Assembly (NCBI GenBank): GCA_902591045.1
Contig: CACIZC010000005.1
Coordinates: forward strand, 1-64,000
Origin: an uncultured Pelagibacteraceae bacterium
GTDB taxonomy: Bacteria > Pseudomonadota > Alphaproteobacteria > Pelagibacterales > Pelagibacteraceae
Direction of reading: 5' to 3'
DNA: 64,000 bases
The translations under genes and the position numbers were made by a program. Below, piece after piece: positions 63,132 to 64,000 of this stretch. Every line of letters starts with the position of its first letter. Within the stretch, counting starts at the first letter, position 1. A model generated the notes under the pieces. It was not told where the DNA came from, did no database searches, and was given only the letters and a program-made list of their open reading frames with translations.

Positions 63132-63908
63132 ATGGCTAGAGGGATAAAAGTTTTTATTAGAGTGCTAACACTATCGTTTTTGGTGTATACAGCCCCTTTG
63201 TCTGCTTCAGAAAAATACACAGCTAGCGAATGTTTTGAAGGGGTAAGCAGAGCAACACTTAAATTCAATCGAGGCTTAGATAATGCAATTTTTAAACCGA
63301 TTGCTAAAGGTTATAGAACATTACCGGTTCCGATACGCGTAGGGACGAGTAATGCCGTAGGAAACTTAAGATCATTACTAACCTTATCAAATAACTTACT
63401 TCAAGGAGATTTTAGAGGTGCTGGAAATACAGCAGGTAGGTTTGCTATAAATACTACTGTTGGCATATTGGGACTTTTTGATCCAGCAGCTAAAATGGGA
63501 TTAGAAAAAAGAGGCAGAGAAGACCTTGGTCAAACTTTAGGTGTTTGGGGCTTAGGAACCGGATGCTATTTTGTTCTACCCGTTTTAGGACCAACGACAG
63601 CAAGAGATGCTGTGGGTCTGTTTGGTAATACATTAATAGACCCCGTGTATCAAATAACTCATAATAACGAAGTAATGGACAGAAGCTATTCCGAACATAA
63701 TTATTATTATTACAAAGGAACTGATGCTGTTGATTTTAGGTCAAAAAATATTGAAACAATAGAGAGTTTAGAGAATAACTCTATAGATTTTTATGCTTCT
63801 GTTAAAAGTGTTTATTTGCAAAATAGAATAAAAAAAATATCAAACACTTTGGATACCGATTCAAAATCCCAAGATGACAGCGATTGGGAAGAAATAGATA
63901 ACCAATAG
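63132..63908 (+). CDS. mlaA: MlaA/VacJ-family phospholipid transport protein, apparently without lipobox
   Basis: 258 residues. The VacJ domain is clear: ECFEGVSRATLKFNRGLDNA, VGTSNAVGNLRSLLTLSNNL, NTTVGILGLFDPAAKMGLEK, EDLGQTLGVWGLGTGCYFVL and FVLPVLGPTTARDAVG. MlaA sits in the outer membrane and takes misplaced phospholipids for return to the inner membrane. The N-terminal signal ends VYTAPLSASEK, cleaved after Ala or Ser, with no cysteine at the +1 position, so it may not be lipidated. The C-terminal tail (about 200-258) is acidic. The next gene on the same strand starts nine bases after its stop. Confidence 0.92.
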   Translation: MARGIKVFIRVLTLSFLVYTAPLSASEKYTASECFEGVSRATLKFNRGLDNAIFKPIAKGYRTLPVPIRVGTSNAVGNLRSLLTLSNNLLQGDFRGAGNTAGRFAINTTVGILGLFDPAAKMGLEKRGREDLGQTLGVWGLGTGCYFVLPVLGPTTARDAVGLFGNTLIDPVYQITHNNEVMDRSYSEHNYYYYKGTDAVDFRSKNIETIESLENNSIDFYASVKSVYLQNRIKKISNTLDTDSKSQDDSDWEEIDNQ

Positions 63909-63916
63909 AATCTGAC

Positions 63917-64000
63917 ATGAAAAGAGCTTTGTCTTTTGCAGGTATTGTTCTATTGATTTTGTTTTTTCCTCAAAATAAAGGTTTTTCTTATAGTACTGAT
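63917..64000 (+). CDS. Start of next mla gene, probably MlaC (cut by window edge)
   Basis: Twenty-eight codons are visible: MKRALSFAGIVLLILFFPQN followed by KGFSYSTD, a signal peptide. The gene starts nine bases after mlaA on the same strand, and in many alphaproteobacteria MlaC (the periplasmic carrier, formerly Ttg2D) follows mlaA, but the sequence seen is only the leader. Identity is from context alone. Confidence 0.5.
   Translation, partial: MKRALSFAGIVLLILFFPQNKGFSYSTD

Overview
The window looks like a chromosome segment of a SAR11 (Pelagibacterales) alphaproteobacterium. The DNA is strongly AT-rich and its proteins are rich in lysine, isoleucine and asparagine. Genes are separated by a few bases or overlap. 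The window has a circularly permuted two-piece tmRNA gene, as in alphaproteobacteria, a ThyX-type thymidylate synthase, a MurE-MurF fusion, and a dimethylglycine dehydrogenase-like gene beside ETF and ETF-QO genes. The taxonomic call is inference from gene content and composition; no database was searched. There are no tRNAs, 16S/23S rRNAs, CRISPR arrays, insertion sequences or recognisable prophage genes.

Layout. (1) 1-8.3 kb, minus strand: a methylated-glycine oxidation module (dmgdh-like, etfB, etfA, partial ETF-QO), two tandem paralogous small lipoproteins of unknown function, a 2-hydroxyacid dehydrogenase and a DadA-like oxidase. (2) 7.9-18.9 kb, minus strand: ilvB-ilvH-ilvC-leuA (branched-chain amino acids) running with almost no spacing into mreB-mreC-mreD-mrdA-rodA and a bactofilin (cell shape). 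(3) 19-25 kb: miaA, a DegP-like protease, a YjeT-like small membrane protein, hflC and hflK on the minus strand, then mrp (+) converging on thyX (-). (4) 25-33.4 kb: an even more AT-rich accessory-looking block with CDP-glucose 4,6-dehydratase, a glycosyltransferase, a sugar aminotransferase, a C-methyltransferase, a small methyltransferase and a large membrane protein. It ends at the permuted ssrA gene, followed by a phosphoesterase and ATP-grasp pair. (5) 33.4-42.5 kb: a MazG-like pyrophosphohydrolase, fumC, an AsmA-like protein, a UvrD-family helicase, aminopeptidase P, ligA. (6) 42.5-61.9 kb: bamD, lpxC and a nearly complete dcw cluster on the minus strand, read mraZ-ftsZ-rsmH-ftsL-ftsI-murEF-mraY-murD-ftsW-murG-murC-murB-ddl-ftsQ-ftsA-lpxC. 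(7) 62-64 kb: RNase P RNA, a peptidoglycan amidase, an MlaA homologue and the start of the next gene, probably MlaC.

The main theme is envelope building. The elongasome (mre/mrd/rod), the divisome and muropeptide synthesis (dcw), lipid A commitment (lpxC), outer-membrane assembly (bamD), phospholipid transport (mlaA) and surface sugars all lie within 64 kb.

The strongest oddities are in the division genes. ftsZ has moved from its usual place after ftsA to the second position of the cluster. The FtsA left behind has lost all three recognisable nucleotide-binding motifs. MurE and MurF are fused. Three TGGG repeats at exact 10-bp spacing overlap a good promoter upstream of mraZ. Outside the cluster, the permuted tmRNA gene has only 4 bases between its two halves, Mrp has no cysteine at all, and the acetohydroxyacid synthase has Glu in place of the usual Asp of its thiamine-diphosphate motif. 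I did not find a system that I would call new with confidence. The degenerate FtsA with displaced FtsZ, the lipoprotein pair and the sugar block beside ssrA are the best leads.
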